Origin: Thermoflexus hugenholtzii JAD2
Lineage (GTDB): Bacteria > Chloroflexota > Anaerolineae > Thermoflexales > Thermoflexaceae
Assembly (NCBI RefSeq): GCF_900187885.1
Contig: NZ_FYEK01000035.1
Location: 41,726-105,725, forward strand
Reading direction: 5' to 3'
DNA length: 64,000 nucleotides
Positions 36,001 to 44,134 of this stretch are shown here, piece after piece. Made by a program: the position numbers and the translations under genes. The notes below the pieces were generated by a model. The model had not been told where the DNA came from, made no database searches, and saw only the letters and a program-made list of their open reading frames with translations. Position 1 is the stretch's first letter, and each line of letters begins with the position of its first letter.

Positions 36001-37294
36001 CGTGGGGCGCGGCCATCGAGGTCCCGCTGAGCTCCCCATAGGTCCCGCCGGGGAGGGCGGAGCGAACCCGGACCCCGGGGGCTACGACGTGGGGACGGAC
36101 CTCCCCCCAGGGGGAGGGGCCCCGGCTGGAGAACAGGGCGACCTGGCCCTCGGCGTCCACCGCGCCCACCGCGAAGGCCCCCGGGAGGCTGGCGGGGGAG
36201 GCGATGGAGCCGAGCCCGGGGCCCTGATTGCCGGCGCTGAAGACCGCAAAGATCCCGGCCGCCTGCAGGGCCGCCAGATCCTCCATGAAGGTGGTATCCC
36301 AGCCGTCGGGGTTCCCCCACGAGTTGTTCACGATGTCGGGAGCCAGAGCCGGATCCCCCTCCGGCGCCAGGATCCACTGGAAGGCGGCGTGGATCCACGA
36401 GTCGTAGGCGTAACCCTGGGCGTCGAAAGCCCGCGCGGCGATCCAGCGGGCGCCGGGGGCGACGCCGGTCCCCTCGCCCACCATCAGGCCCATGGTGTGC
36501 GTGCCGTGGCCGTTGGCGTCCACCGGATAGAGCGCGCCGGCTCCGGTGGCGTCGAACCAGTTCCCCGCATGACGATGGAGGCCCCGGGCGTCGTAACCCC
36601 GATACGCCCGATGCAGGGCCGGATGCAGCCAGTCCACCCCGGTGTCGATGTTCGCCACCACCACGCCGGTGCCGGTGATGGCGAAGGCCGCCCACGCCTC
36701 CGGCGCGCGCACCATGTCCAGATTCCACGGCGTTGAAAGCGGATCGGGGGTCTCCCGGAGGGGAGCGGTGACAATCCAGCGCCGGAAGCGATCCTCGCGG
36801 ATCTGCCGGACGCCGGGCTCCCGGGCAAGGGCGAGCAGCATGCGGGGAGAGATCCGGGCGGCGATCTGATTCGGGAGCCAGAGCAGGCGGACCCCCTCCA
36901 CCTCGCCGGCCCCCTCAGCCTCTCGGAGGCGCCGGAGAAGCGGGGCTCCGGCCGCTTCCGCCCGGGCGCGCAGGCGGGCGACCAGGCGTGCGCGTCGCTC
37001 CACAGCCGGCCGATCTGCACTGGCCTCCGCGGCCGCCGCCTCGCCGGGCGAGGCCCCCTCCAGCTGGATCAGGACAGGGATCTTCTCTTCGGGACGGGCC
37101 CGGAGCAGCCGCCTCGCCAGAGCGGGATGCAAGGTCGGGATTCCCGGGATGAGGGACGAAGGCGGAGGACGATGGGCGGCGAGGGGATGTGGGGAGGGGA
37201 GCAGCGCCAGCGCGAGGGAGAGGATCCCCAACGCGCTCAGAAGCCTGCGAAGCGACCGGCCAGCGCCTGCAGGCGCCGGAGCGTGTCCCGCCAC
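33044..37294 (-). CDS. Giant secreted subtilisin-family (S8) protease
   Basis: About 1416 residues. A signal peptide (LRRLLSALGILSLALALLP) leads to an inhibitor-like propeptide and an S8 domain with Asp217 (ANIDTGVDW), His263 (NGHGTHT) and Ser426 (GTSMAAPHAAG); the oxyanion Asn is in NNSWGNP. Carboxypeptidase-regulatory-like beta domains follow (GLLEGTVQDPEGRPIAGA). Two copies of an alpha/beta module follow (VLLVDSGAWYNESVLFFY and LLLVEDDRWYEVGEAYRRAL), separated by Ig-like segments. The protein ends WRVFLPTIAR. The start is uncertain: GTG 37294 keeps a charged n-region but overlaps the recombinase-like gene by 58 bases, while TTG 37231 would avoid overlap. Confidence 0.85.
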   Translation of the reverse strand: MAGHAPAPAGAGRSLRRLLSALGILSLALALLPSPHPLAAHRPPPSSLIPGIPTLHPALARRLLRARPEEKIPVLIQLEGASPGEAAAAEASADRPAVERRARLVARLRARAEAAGAPLLRRLREAEGAGEVEGVRLLWLPNQIAARISPRMLLALAREPGVRQIREDRFRRWIVTAPLRETPDPLSTPWNLDMVRAPEAWAAFAITGTGVVVANIDTGVDWLHPALHRAYRGYDARGLHRHAGNWFDATGAGALYPVDANGHGTHTMGLMVGEGTGVAPGARWIAARAFDAQGYAYDSWIHAAFQWILAPEGDPALAPDIVNNSWGNPDGWDTTFMEDLAALQAAGIFAVFSAGNQGPGLGSIASPASLPGAFAVGAVDAEGQVALFSSRGPSPWGEVRPHVVAPGVRVRSALPGGTYGELSGTSMAAPHAAGVAALLKAARPELSPLQIAEILTRTATPLTTTVPNFDSGWGLVNAMEALSVVVESGLLEGTVQDPEGRPIAGAAVTARARDGRFQVSRESDSAGRYRLFLRASTYDVTASAFGYAPAQVFGIQILQGITRSLDFRLDPLPRGSLIVHAVDEHGVPVRDPSLSLVGTPVSLTQSASPFTLSMPIGAYLLRLRALGHRVVTDTVEIAAGITTTRILTMPRMPRVLLVDSGAWYNESVLFFYRQALDAQAWSYDEYRVTYPPIPPPTATLTAYEVVVWSSPFDSPGYIGADRALTFFLGQGGRLLVSGQDVAFWDDGGNGFFYAPYLRRMLGTRYVRDSSGIFTVTGALGGPFDGLVVDIRGEGGAQNQRFPDEIAPTDPLTDQPMRYLDDGGAVTAVGLCRPHRGLVFAFGLEGIPDPGMRGEILERSLRALTAPPSPAGLRWDPAYTERVVPTATQVLFTATLQNLSEVATDTIRLEVEGTGWPVTLTPETMTLAPCAAGVLTLTVDVPAGLPRDAEARITVTAHSTLSPTLSASGVWQLKTPARLLLVEDDRWYEVGEAYRRALTAAGISFDRWRVTGFFGQGSPSEGDLARYEGVIWFTGYDWYDPLSPTEEARLLTYVQRGGRLAFFSQDYLYSLLDGGRSWAFARALGVRAHDEGLTTTVALPSPLSPIGQGLPRWEIALPYPNWTDALEPAPDARPLWRGAHGRPIALTRSEGAGHLVFSTLGLEGAPEPLQAAVMRHVLSGLGPMGETRLEVVPRIAPAEARRQIAVFVTHTEGLSIALRLQVPPPWTIRDPEQSPGWTLDPALPGWQGRVLPPAVLTASMILEGPSGWAPLTLEGTDGHWPLRQILPVGVGASDLSIAFAGGPIAPSGQAYAGSWTLQPSGDLSLALTLTLPIGWKDPRFWTDGSDLPQPSPGSGVWSGTLGTGELLRVIALGAPLTLEPDPRRLVLRAEDAWGGVWEREVVITAVPWRVFLPTIAR

Positions 37295-38145
37295 TGGATC
37301 TCGGAGAGACCCAGCTTCCGGCGCAGGTCTTCCGGATCCATCCCCCGGATGAAATCCTGCAACGCGCATGTCCACCGCAGGGTCTCAAAGGAGAGGTGCG
37401 CCATCCCGGCCCGACGGGCCACATCGTCCAGCACGTATTCTAAGTTCCGGGGCGTCCACGGGAAAACCCGACCTTCGATGCGATATTGCCGGAGATACTC
37501 CCGGAACAGCTCCGGCCACTCCGGCGGGAGCGGGAGCCGGCGCTCCTTATGGCGATAGCGAGGATGGGCGTAACGGATCCAGACCGCCGGCTCGCGGAGA
37601 TCGAAATGCTCCAGGCGCAGGGCAACCACCTCGCTTTTCTTCAGGCCGGTGTGGAGGAGCAGGGTGAGCAGCGTGAGGGGACGAGCATCCCCTTCCCGAC
37701 GGAATCCCTCCGCCGCCTCCTGGACGGCCCGGACCTGCTCCGGGGTCAGCACTTCCGGGAGGGATTCGACAGCCTCGGGGTAAACCAGGGCCTCGGCGGG
37801 GTTGGCTGGCAGGACGCCGAGATCCTCATGGAGCCAGCGGAAGAAGGCCTTCACCGCGGTGATGCGCCGCCGCAGGGACTTGGGCGTGCACGGGACCCCG
37901 CGCCGATGGCGAAGCCAGTCCACGAAATCCTGCAGATCCCGCAGCCCGATGGTCCCCACGGGGCGGTCTTCGCCCAGGCATTGCCCCAGCAGGCGGAGAT
38001 CGTGGGTGAAGAAATACACCGTGTGCCGGGAGTAATCCCCGCCCTTCAGGTGATCCGCGAAGGCCTGTCGGGCCCGGGCGAGGGGGGTCTCCGGCGTCAG
38101 CTCGGAACGGGCTCTGAACTCAAACAAGCTGGGCTGATGCGCCAT
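37237..38145 (-). CDS. Tyrosine-recombinase-like protein with a degraded active site
   Basis: A 302-residue protein with the XerC/D layout: an N-terminal SAM-like core-binding domain (about 20-115) and a C-terminal catalytic fold (about 130-300). Compared with XerD, the first Arg is Lys (HTGLKKSEV), the His of HxLR is Glu (SFETLRW), the His of LGH is Leu (KLGLSE) and the Tyr position is Leu (RDTLRRL). Only the beta-hairpin Lys (HKERRLPL) and second Arg remain. Strand exchange is unlikely; a DNA-binding role is inferred. It starts five bases after terC. Confidence 0.8.
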   Translation of the reverse strand: MAHQPSLFEFRARSELTPETPLARARQAFADHLKGGDYSRHTVYFFTHDLRLLGQCLGEDRPVGTIGLRDLQDFVDWLRHRRGVPCTPKSLRRRITAVKAFFRWLHEDLGVLPANPAEALVYPEAVESLPEVLTPEQVRAVQEAAEGFRREGDARPLTLLTLLLHTGLKKSEVVALRLEHFDLREPAVWIRYAHPRYRHKERRLPLPPEWPELFREYLRQYRIEGRVFPWTPRNLEYVLDDVARRAGMAHLSFETLRWTCALQDFIRGMDPEDLRRKLGLSEIQWRDTLRRLQALAGRFAGF

Positions 38146-38150
38146 TGGCC

Positions 38151-39092
38151 TCACCGGTGGCTGAGGGAATGAACCTTCTCCCGCCGCTCCACGACCCACG
38201 AGGCCAGCCCGCTGACCAAGAGGGTCAGAAGCACGATGGCCAGCGAGAGGGCAGGCGGGATGTGGACGTAATCCGAAAGCAGCATCTTGAGCCCGATATA
38301 GGTCAGGATCACAGAGAGGCCGTAGTGGAGATAACGCAGGCGCTGGATCAGGCCGGACAGGACAAAGTAAAGGGCCCGCAGCCCCAGGATGGCGAAGATA
38401 TTCGAGGTGTAGGCGATGAACAGCTCGGGAGTGATGGCCAGCACCGCCGGCACGGAGTCCACGGCGAACATCAGGTCGGTGCTCTCCACCACCAGCAGGG
38501 TCAGCAGCAACGGCGTAGCCATCCACCGGCGCCCCTCCCGGATAAAGAAACGCTGTCCATGGAAGGTCGGGGTGATGGGCAGGAAGCGACGGGCGAAGCG
38601 GAGGACGGGGTTGCGCTCCGGGCGCACTTCTTCCTCTTCACTGCGCAGGGCCAGCCGGATCCCCGTGTAGATCAGAAAGGCGCCGAAGAGATAGACGGCC
38701 GGATGGAAGGCCTTGAGCAGCTGAACGCCGGCGAAGATGAAAGCGGCCCGCATCAGAACAGCGCCCAGGATCCCCCAGAAGAGCACGCGGTGCTGATAGG
38801 CCGGCGGGACGCCAAAGTAGGCGAAGATCACGGCGAAGACGAAGAGGTTGTCGGCGCTGAGGGATTTCTCCACCAGGTAGGCGGTGAGGAAGTGGAGAGC
38901 GGGTTCGTGGCCCCAGGCCAGCAGGATCAGGGCGTTGAAGGCCAGGGCCACAGCGATCCAGACCACGCTCCAGATCATCGCTTCTTTTAACCTCACCTCG
39001 TGGGCGTTCCGGTGAAACACCCCGAGGTCCAGAGCCAGCATGACCGCTACGATCAAGTGAAAGAAGATCCACGCCCAGAGCGGGAACTCCAT
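38151..39092 (-). CDS. TerC family integral membrane protein
   Basis: A 313-residue protein with about eight membrane helices. The family marks are LVEKSLSADNLFVFAVIF and VVESTDLMFAVDSVPAVLAIT, whose membrane-embedded acids are probably metal ligands. Relatives (Alx, MeeF) export manganese, and others give tellurite resistance. A Mn2+ efflux or metal-loading role for exoenzymes is the best guess. The recombinase-like gene follows closely and is probably cotranscribed. Confidence 0.9.
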   Translation of the reverse strand: MEFPLWAWIFFHLIVAVMLALDLGVFHRNAHEVRLKEAMIWSVVWIAVALAFNALILLAWGHEPALHFLTAYLVEKSLSADNLFVFAVIFAYFGVPPAYQHRVLFWGILGAVLMRAAFIFAGVQLLKAFHPAVYLFGAFLIYTGIRLALRSEEEEVRPERNPVLRFARRFLPITPTFHGQRFFIREGRRWMATPLLLTLLVVESTDLMFAVDSVPAVLAITPELFIAYTSNIFAILGLRALYFVLSGLIQRLRYLHYGLSVILTYIGLKMLLSDYVHIPPALSLAIVLLTLLVSGLASWVVERREKVHSLSHR

Positions 39093-39149
39093 CGGCTCGC
39101 CTCATCCATTCAGGTTCAGATGTTACGTATCACGTCACCGCTTCACCGA

Positions 39150-39383
39150 TCAAGAGGGTTCGGTAGTTGCTTCAACAGATGGTGTTGTTAGGACCACCTC
39201 AAATTGGACCTTATCTCCCAACATCTCCGAAGCATCCAATACCTCGATCCCTATCAATTTTCCATCGCGGCTGAAATCAGCATACACACCCGGAACCACG
39301 ATCTCTGTCCGGGCTGCCTTCTCCCCAGGATCGCCAAACCAGATGTAAAGCAAATCTCGAGCCGGATCGTATTCAATCTTCAT
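39150..39383 (-). CDS. DUF2283 protein (partner of the DUF4258 gene)
   Basis: A 77-residue protein starting MKIEYDPARDLLYIWF, the DUF2283 signature, with VYADFSRDGKLIGIEVLDAS. The ATG follows the TAA of the DUF4258 gene with no gap, and the GAGGGAGG site lies inside that gene's last codons. This order is the usual toxin-antitoxin-like pair, and DUF2283 would be the antitoxin. Activity is inferred only from the pairing. Confidence 0.8.
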   Translation of the reverse strand: MKIEYDPARDLLYIWFGDPGEKAARTEIVVPGVYADFSRDGKLIGIEVLDASEMLGDKVQFEVVLTTPSVEATTEPS

Positions 39384-39704
39384 TTATTCCTCCCTCCTCA
39401 GGAAGCCCTTTCCATATCTGGCGATCGCCGTCAGAAGCACAATGCCCTCCGGGGTTAACTTGTAGTATACCCTGACCTCCTTTTCCTCAAAGTATTGGCC
39501 TTCCCATTCCCTCCCGTAAGGGAACACCAGCACCCTTCCCCATGTCCCTGGTTTCGCATCGGGAGCCTCCCATCCTTCATTCATAACACGCTCGATCTCC
39601 TCCAGGGTGAGGCCCCGTTGATGCATGCGCGTCCGCAAGTGGGGATGAAGGTGCGCCTCGGTAATTCGGAGCCTCCGTTCACCTTGCGCCTCGCCCCCGC
39701 TCAC
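39384..39704 (-). CDS. DUF4258 protein (putative RelE-like toxin)
   Basis: A 106-residue basic protein. LRTRMHQRGLTLEEIERVM and VRVYYKLTPEGIVLLTAIARYGKGF are typical of DUF4258, which is thought to be a RelE-superfamily relative. GTG at 39704 is preceded by AGGAGG at ten bases. The site lies in the ruined transposase reading frame just upstream, so the module may borrow IS-derived sequence for its start. Confidence 0.75.
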   Translation of the reverse strand: MSGGEAQGERRLRITEAHLHPHLRTRMHQRGLTLEEIERVMNEGWEAPDAKPGTWGRVLVFPYGREWEGQYFEEKEVRVYYKLTPEGIVLLTAIARYGKGFLRREE

Positions 39705-40056
39705 AGCAGAGTCGCCTCCTTTGAGGGGGCGAGCCGATCGCCCCCAAGGAGTGATAACTCTATATCTCTGCGGCTGAGCCTACCCCACCCGCCCGCGTCG
39801 CCCCCATCGGCCCATATCCGGCGCCATCGGGGTTGTCCCTCCTGGGCCTTCTCCAGAACCGATCGGGCTCCCTCCCGATCCGGGATATCCGCCATATGCA
39901 CCTCCACGGCCAGGACCAGGCCCAGGGGGTTGACCCGCAAAGGCCCCTTTCGTCCTTTCACCTGCTTGCCGGCATCACAACCTCGAGGCCCTCTTTTTCC
40001 GTTGTCTTCACCGACGGGCTATCCAGAATGTCCGCTTCCGGCTCCTTCCTTTGTCG
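39701..40056 (-). pseudogene. Decayed IS5-family transposase fragment
   Basis: Two adjoining minus-strand frames together match an internal piece of IS5-type DDE transposases. The frame at about 39958-40056 gives RKEPEADILDSPSVKTTEKE, with the first catalytic Asp. After a frameshift and stop near 39960, the next frame gives MKGRKGPLRVNPLGLVLAVE and then RRIWADGGDAGG, with the second Asp. The N- and C-terminal parts are missing and similarity fades near 39790. No terminal inverted repeats were seen. Confidence 0.75.
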
Positions 40057-40658
40057 AAAATTAAGCGGGCCAGCGCCCTTACGGCCCACCCCATAAGGAT
40101 TATCGCCCCGATGAGGAAAAGGGTCGAAAAGAAAAGGAGCGGGTGTGAGGCAAGGAGCATGCCCGCTGTGGTCTGCAACATGGCCCGCATGGCCGCGCCC
40201 AGCGCGGTCAACCCGCTGAAGGGGAGGACGGGCATCCCGCTCATCCCGGCGGGGATGGCGATCCCGCTGCGCAACCCGGGGATCAGATGGGCGGCGAGCA
40301 GGATAGGAGCCCCGTAGCGCCGGAACAGCAGAAGAGCGCGGTCGACCTCCGCCTCCCGGATCCCCAGCCAGCGCCCATAGCGGCGAACCGCGCGGCGGAC
40401 CACAGGCTCGCCCCGTCGCCCGAAGGCGTAGAGGATCAGGGCGCCGACCACGGTGCCGGCGGTGGCGGCGAGGATGACCCCTTCCGGTCTCAGGACGCCG
40501 CCGGCGGCCGCCACCCCCGCCGCCGGCACCAGAAGATCCGAAGGCAGGGGCGGGAAGACCACCTCCACCACCGCAGCCAGGAAGATCCCTCCATACCCCA
40601 GCTCCGCCATCACCAATTCGATCAGCGCCCGAACCCGACTTGTCCCCTCTCCCAGCAT
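40008..40658 (-). CDS. DedA family membrane protein with an IS-derived tail
   Basis: A 216-residue DedA/SNARE-associated protein with GYGGIFLAAVVEVVFPPLPSD near the start and FRRYGAPILLAAHLIPGLRSGIAIPAGMSGM, the family core. Relatives are proton-dependent undecaprenyl-phosphate or lipid flippases. The last 16 residues (DKGRSRKRTFWIARR) lie over the IS5 transposase remnant in another frame, so the native C-terminus was probably replaced. GGAGGCGG precedes the ATG. It starts 21 bases after the P-type ATPase stop. Confidence 0.85.
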   Translation of the reverse strand: MLGEGTSRVRALIELVMAELGYGGIFLAAVVEVVFPPLPSDLLVPAAGVAAAGGVLRPEGVILAATAGTVVGALILYAFGRRGEPVVRRAVRRYGRWLGIREAEVDRALLLFRRYGAPILLAAHLIPGLRSGIAIPAGMSGMPVLPFSGLTALGAAMRAMLQTTAGMLLASHPLLFFSTLFLIGAIILMGWAVRALARLIFDKGRSRKRTFWIARR

Positions 40659-40679
40659 CCGGTCCGCCTCCGTTCTGGA

Positions 40680-43370
40680 TCAGCCGTCCAGGGATCCCAG
40701 CAGCCCCCGGCGCTCGACCCACTTCACCAGCTCCAGCACCGGCACCACCGTGGCTGCCGCCATCAGGACGATGGCCCAATCGATCGGCGGGAGGCTGTAG
40801 ATCCCGAACAGATCCCGCAGGAAGGGCACGTAGATCAACATCAACAGCATCGTCGTCTCCCAGAGGATCGCCCGGTTCAGCCAGCGGTTCGCGAAGGGCT
40901 GTCGCAGGATCGAGTGTCGGTCCGAACGGAAGTTGTAGGCCTTGAAGAACTGGATCAGGACCAGGGAGACGAAGGCCATGGTCATGGCCTCCTGCAGGCT
41001 CCGGCCGGAGGAGAGGGCCCAGGCGAACAGGGAGAGGTTGACCAGGGCGGACCAGAGGCCTCCGGCCAGCATCAACAGCACCACGGGCCGGGTGAAGAGG
41101 CCGCTGCGGGGGTTGCGGGGCGGCCGACGCATCAAATCCGGCTCCGGCGGGTCCACCGAGAGGGCCAGCGCGGGCAGGCCGTCGGTGGCCAGGTTCACAT
41201 ACAGGATCTGGGCCGCGCTGAGGGGTGGGGGGAGCCCGGCCAGGGAGGCCAGAGCCATCAGGAGGATCTCCCCCACGTTCGAGGAGAGCAGATACATCAG
41301 GTATTTCTTGATGTTGGAGAAGATCGCCCGGCCCTCCTCCACGGCCGCCACGATGGAAGCGAAGTTGTCATCCAGCAGCACCATCGCCGCGGCCTCTTTG
41401 GAGACATCCGTGCCGGTGATCCCCATGGCGATGCCGATGTCGGCTCTCTTCAGAGCAGGGGCATCGTTGACCCCATCCCCAGTCATTGCCACGATGTGGC
41501 CTTTCTTCTGGAGGGCGGTGACCACCCGGAACTTATGGGCCGGCGACACCCGGGCGTAGACGTCGATCCCCTCTAACTGCCTCTCGAACTCCTCATCGCT
41601 CATGCGATCCAGCTCCGCCCCGGTGACGACCCGGCCGTCCCGGAGGAGGCCGAGCTCTCGCGCGATGGCCTGGGCCGTCAGCGGGTGATCCCCGGTGATC
41701 ATCACCACCCGGATGCCGGCCTCCCGGCACACCTGGATGGCCTGCTTCGCCTCGGGACGCGGCGGGTCGATCATCCCCACCAGGCCCAGGAAGACCATCC
41801 CCTCCTCAGCGTCCTCCGGAAGGGCCTGGGGCTTGTCCGCCACCCCCAGCACCCGGAGCGCCTCCCCGGCCATCGCCCGGGCGGCCTCCAGGATTTGCTC
41901 CCGATCCGAAGGGGTGAGGGGCCGTTCGCCTTTCTCCGTGAGCAGAAAGCGGCAGCTCTCCAGGATCACCTCGGGGGCTCCCTTGGAAGCTGCGAACAGA
42001 TCCTCCGAGCCCCGGTTCAGGGTGGTCATCCGCTTGCGCTCCGAGGTGAAGGGGATCTCGTGGACACGAGGATAACGGCGGTTCAGCTCCTCCGGGTCCA
42101 GCCCGGCCTTCATCGCCGCGACCAAGAGAGCCCGCTCCGTGGGATCCCCCTGTCCCTGCCAGGTGCCATCCGCGCCCCGACGGAGGCGGGCATCGGAGGC
42201 CAGCGCCGCCGCCCGAAGAAGCCGGCGCACCGCCTCGGAAGGCGCCACGGGTTGCCCGTCCACCCGAAACTCCCCCGCCGGCTCGTATCCGCTTCCGGTG
42301 ACCTCCCAGAACCGCCCGCAGACGAAGAGGCGCCGCACCGTCATCTCGTTCCGGGTGAGGGTGCCGGTTTTGTCCGTGCAGATAACATCGGTGCTCCCCA
42401 GGGTCTCCACCGCCGGCAGCCGCCGGATCAGGGCGTTGCGCCGGACCATCCGCTGCACCCCCAGGGCCAGGGAGATGGTCACCACCGCCGGCAGGGCCTC
42501 CGGGACCACGGCCACGGCCAGGGCCAGGCCGAAGATCAGCATCTCCAGCCACGGCTGGCCCCGCAGCAGACCCAGGGCCACGATGAGGGCCACCACCCCC
42601 AGGGCGGCCCGGGCCAGCGCCTTTCCCACTCGATCCAGGTTCTCCTGCAGCGGCGTCCGCTCCTCCTGGATCGTCTGCAACATCCGGGCGATGGCCCCGA
42701 ACTCCGTCCGCATCCCGGTGGCGACCACGAGCCCCTGGCCCCGCCCATACGTCACCACCGTCCCCGCATAGGCCATGTTCCGCCGATCCCCGATCGGGAG
42801 CGCAGGATCCGGGATCGCCGCCGTGTGTTTCTCCACCGGCACCGACTCGCCGGTCAGGACGGCCTCATCGATCTGGAGGTTGACCGCCTCGATCAGCCGC
42901 AGGTCCGCCGGCACCCGATCCCCGGCGTGGAGGACCACCACGTCCCCCGGCACCAGCTCCCGCGCGGGGATCCGCTCCTCCACCCCCTCCCGGAGGACGG
43001 TGGCCATCGGCGCGGCCATCCGGCGCAGCGCCTCCAGGGCCCGCTCCGCGCGGTATTCCTGGACGAAGCCGAGCAGGACGGACAAAAAGACGATGATCAT
43101 GATGACCACTGCCTCCGTCCCATGGCCCAGGACGATGGAGAGGGCAGTGGCGGCCAGGAGGATCAGCACCAGGATGTTCTGGAACTGGGCCAAGAGGATA
43201 GCCAGGGGCGAGATACGCCGGGGGGGCTCCAGCTCGTTGGGGCCCCATTCCCGGAGCCGGCGGGCTGCCTCCTCCCGGCTCAACCCCGCCGGCCCCGCGC
43301 GCAGCCGCTGGAAACACTCCTCGACCGATAGGGTATGCCAGGGGATCCGGGGCTCGGAGGGCTGCTCCAT
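40680..43370 (-). CDS. P2-type cation-transporting ATPase (calcium-pump-like)
   Basis: An 896-residue P-type ATPase with the N-terminal cation-ATPase domain, ten membrane helices, the TGES actuator loop, the phosphorylated Asp in DKTGTLTRNEMT, a nucleotide domain with KGAPE, and TGDGVNDAPALKRADIGIAMG. The M4 segment AVAVVPEALPAVV has the PEALP pattern of Ca2+/Na+ pumps, and the C-terminal membrane half is complete. A calcium or monovalent-cation efflux role is inferred. The zinc peptidase gene ends three bases upstream. Confidence 0.92.
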   Translation of the reverse strand: MEQPSEPRIPWHTLSVEECFQRLRAGPAGLSREEAARRLREWGPNELEPPRRISPLAILLAQFQNILVLILLAATALSIVLGHGTEAVVIMIIVFLSVLLGFVQEYRAERALEALRRMAAPMATVLREGVEERIPARELVPGDVVVLHAGDRVPADLRLIEAVNLQIDEAVLTGESVPVEKHTAAIPDPALPIGDRRNMAYAGTVVTYGRGQGLVVATGMRTEFGAIARMLQTIQEERTPLQENLDRVGKALARAALGVVALIVALGLLRGQPWLEMLIFGLALAVAVVPEALPAVVTISLALGVQRMVRRNALIRRLPAVETLGSTDVICTDKTGTLTRNEMTVRRLFVCGRFWEVTGSGYEPAGEFRVDGQPVAPSEAVRRLLRAAALASDARLRRGADGTWQGQGDPTERALLVAAMKAGLDPEELNRRYPRVHEIPFTSERKRMTTLNRGSEDLFAASKGAPEVILESCRFLLTEKGERPLTPSDREQILEAARAMAGEALRVLGVADKPQALPEDAEEGMVFLGLVGMIDPPRPEAKQAIQVCREAGIRVVMITGDHPLTAQAIARELGLLRDGRVVTGAELDRMSDEEFERQLEGIDVYARVSPAHKFRVVTALQKKGHIVAMTGDGVNDAPALKRADIGIAMGITGTDVSKEAAAMVLLDDNFASIVAAVEEGRAIFSNIKKYLMYLLSSNVGEILLMALASLAGLPPPLSAAQILYVNLATDGLPALALSVDPPEPDLMRRPPRNPRSGLFTRPVVLLMLAGGLWSALVNLSLFAWALSSGRSLQEAMTMAFVSLVLIQFFKAYNFRSDRHSILRQPFANRWLNRAILWETTMLLMLIYVPFLRDLFGIYSLPPIDWAIVLMAAATVVPVLELVKWVERRGLLGSLDG

Positions 43371-43373
43371 CGA

Positions 43374-44069
43374 CTATTCCTCCGAGCGCCGCATGCCCAT
43401 GGCCAGGAAGGCGTAGTAGGCCAAGGTGGAGAGGGCCTGGGCCAGGGCTGCCACGTAGGTCAGCGCGGCCGCCCGCAGTACCTCCCGGGCCCCCGCCCGC
43501 TCCTCGGGGGTCCACAGCAGCCCGCTCGACTCCAGCAGGGCCAGGGCCCGGCGGCTGGCGTCCAGCTCCACGGGCAGCGTGACCAGGGCGAAGAGAGCGG
43601 CAGCGGAGAAGAACAGCACCCCCGCCCAGACCAGCGTCGGGCTCTGCATCAGGAAGCCGATCAGGAAGAGGATCGGGCCGAGCCAGGAGCCGAAGTTCAC
43701 CGCGGGCACCAGGGCCGCCCGGGCCCGCAGCCCCCAGTAACCCTCCGCGTCCTGGAGCGCGTGCCCGATCTCATGGGCCGCTACCGCCAGGGAGGCCACC
43801 GAGGGCACGCCCGCCACGCTGGGGGAGAGCCGGAGCACCTTGCTCGAAGGATCGTAATGGTCCGTCAGGTGCCCGGGGGTTCCCTCGATGCGCACCGCAT
43901 ATAGACCGGCCGCCTGCAGCAGGCGCTGGGCCGCCTCCAGCCCGGTCAGTCGAGCCGGCGCCCGCAGCCACCGGTTATAGGCCGCCTGGACCTTCGCCTG
44001 AGCATACAGGCCCAACAACAGCGCCGGCATGGCGAACAGGAAGTAAAGAGGATCCCACCAGAACAGCAT
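43374..44069 (-). CDS. YugP-like zinc membrane peptidase
   Basis: A 231-residue protein with the zinc motif HEIGH (about residue 99) in VAAHEIGHALQDAEGYWGLRAR and several membrane helices, matching the Zn-peptidase-2 (YugP) family. Family function is unknown. It precedes the P-type ATPase in one operon. AAAGGAGGTG precedes the ATG. A very long hairpin with a T-run lies about 70 bases upstream in the leader. Confidence 0.88.
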   Translation of the reverse strand: MLFWWDPLYFLFAMPALLLGLYAQAKVQAAYNRWLRAPARLTGLEAAQRLLQAAGLYAVRIEGTPGHLTDHYDPSSKVLRLSPSVAGVPSVASLAVAAHEIGHALQDAEGYWGLRARAALVPAVNFGSWLGPILFLIGFLMQSPTLVWAGVLFFSAAALFALVTLPVELDASRRALALLESSGLLWTPEERAGAREVLRAAALTYVAALAQALSTLAYYAFLAMGMRRSEE

Positions 44070-44134
44070 CGCTGCACCTCCTTTCGGTTCCCTGAAATAG
44101 GTCGGGCGGACGTTCCGCGCCCCCTCATTCTGCT

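Noticed and set aside
34382..36736. A 784-codon plus-strand open frame
   Set aside because: Lies wholly antisense to the subtilase with its intact catalytic triad.
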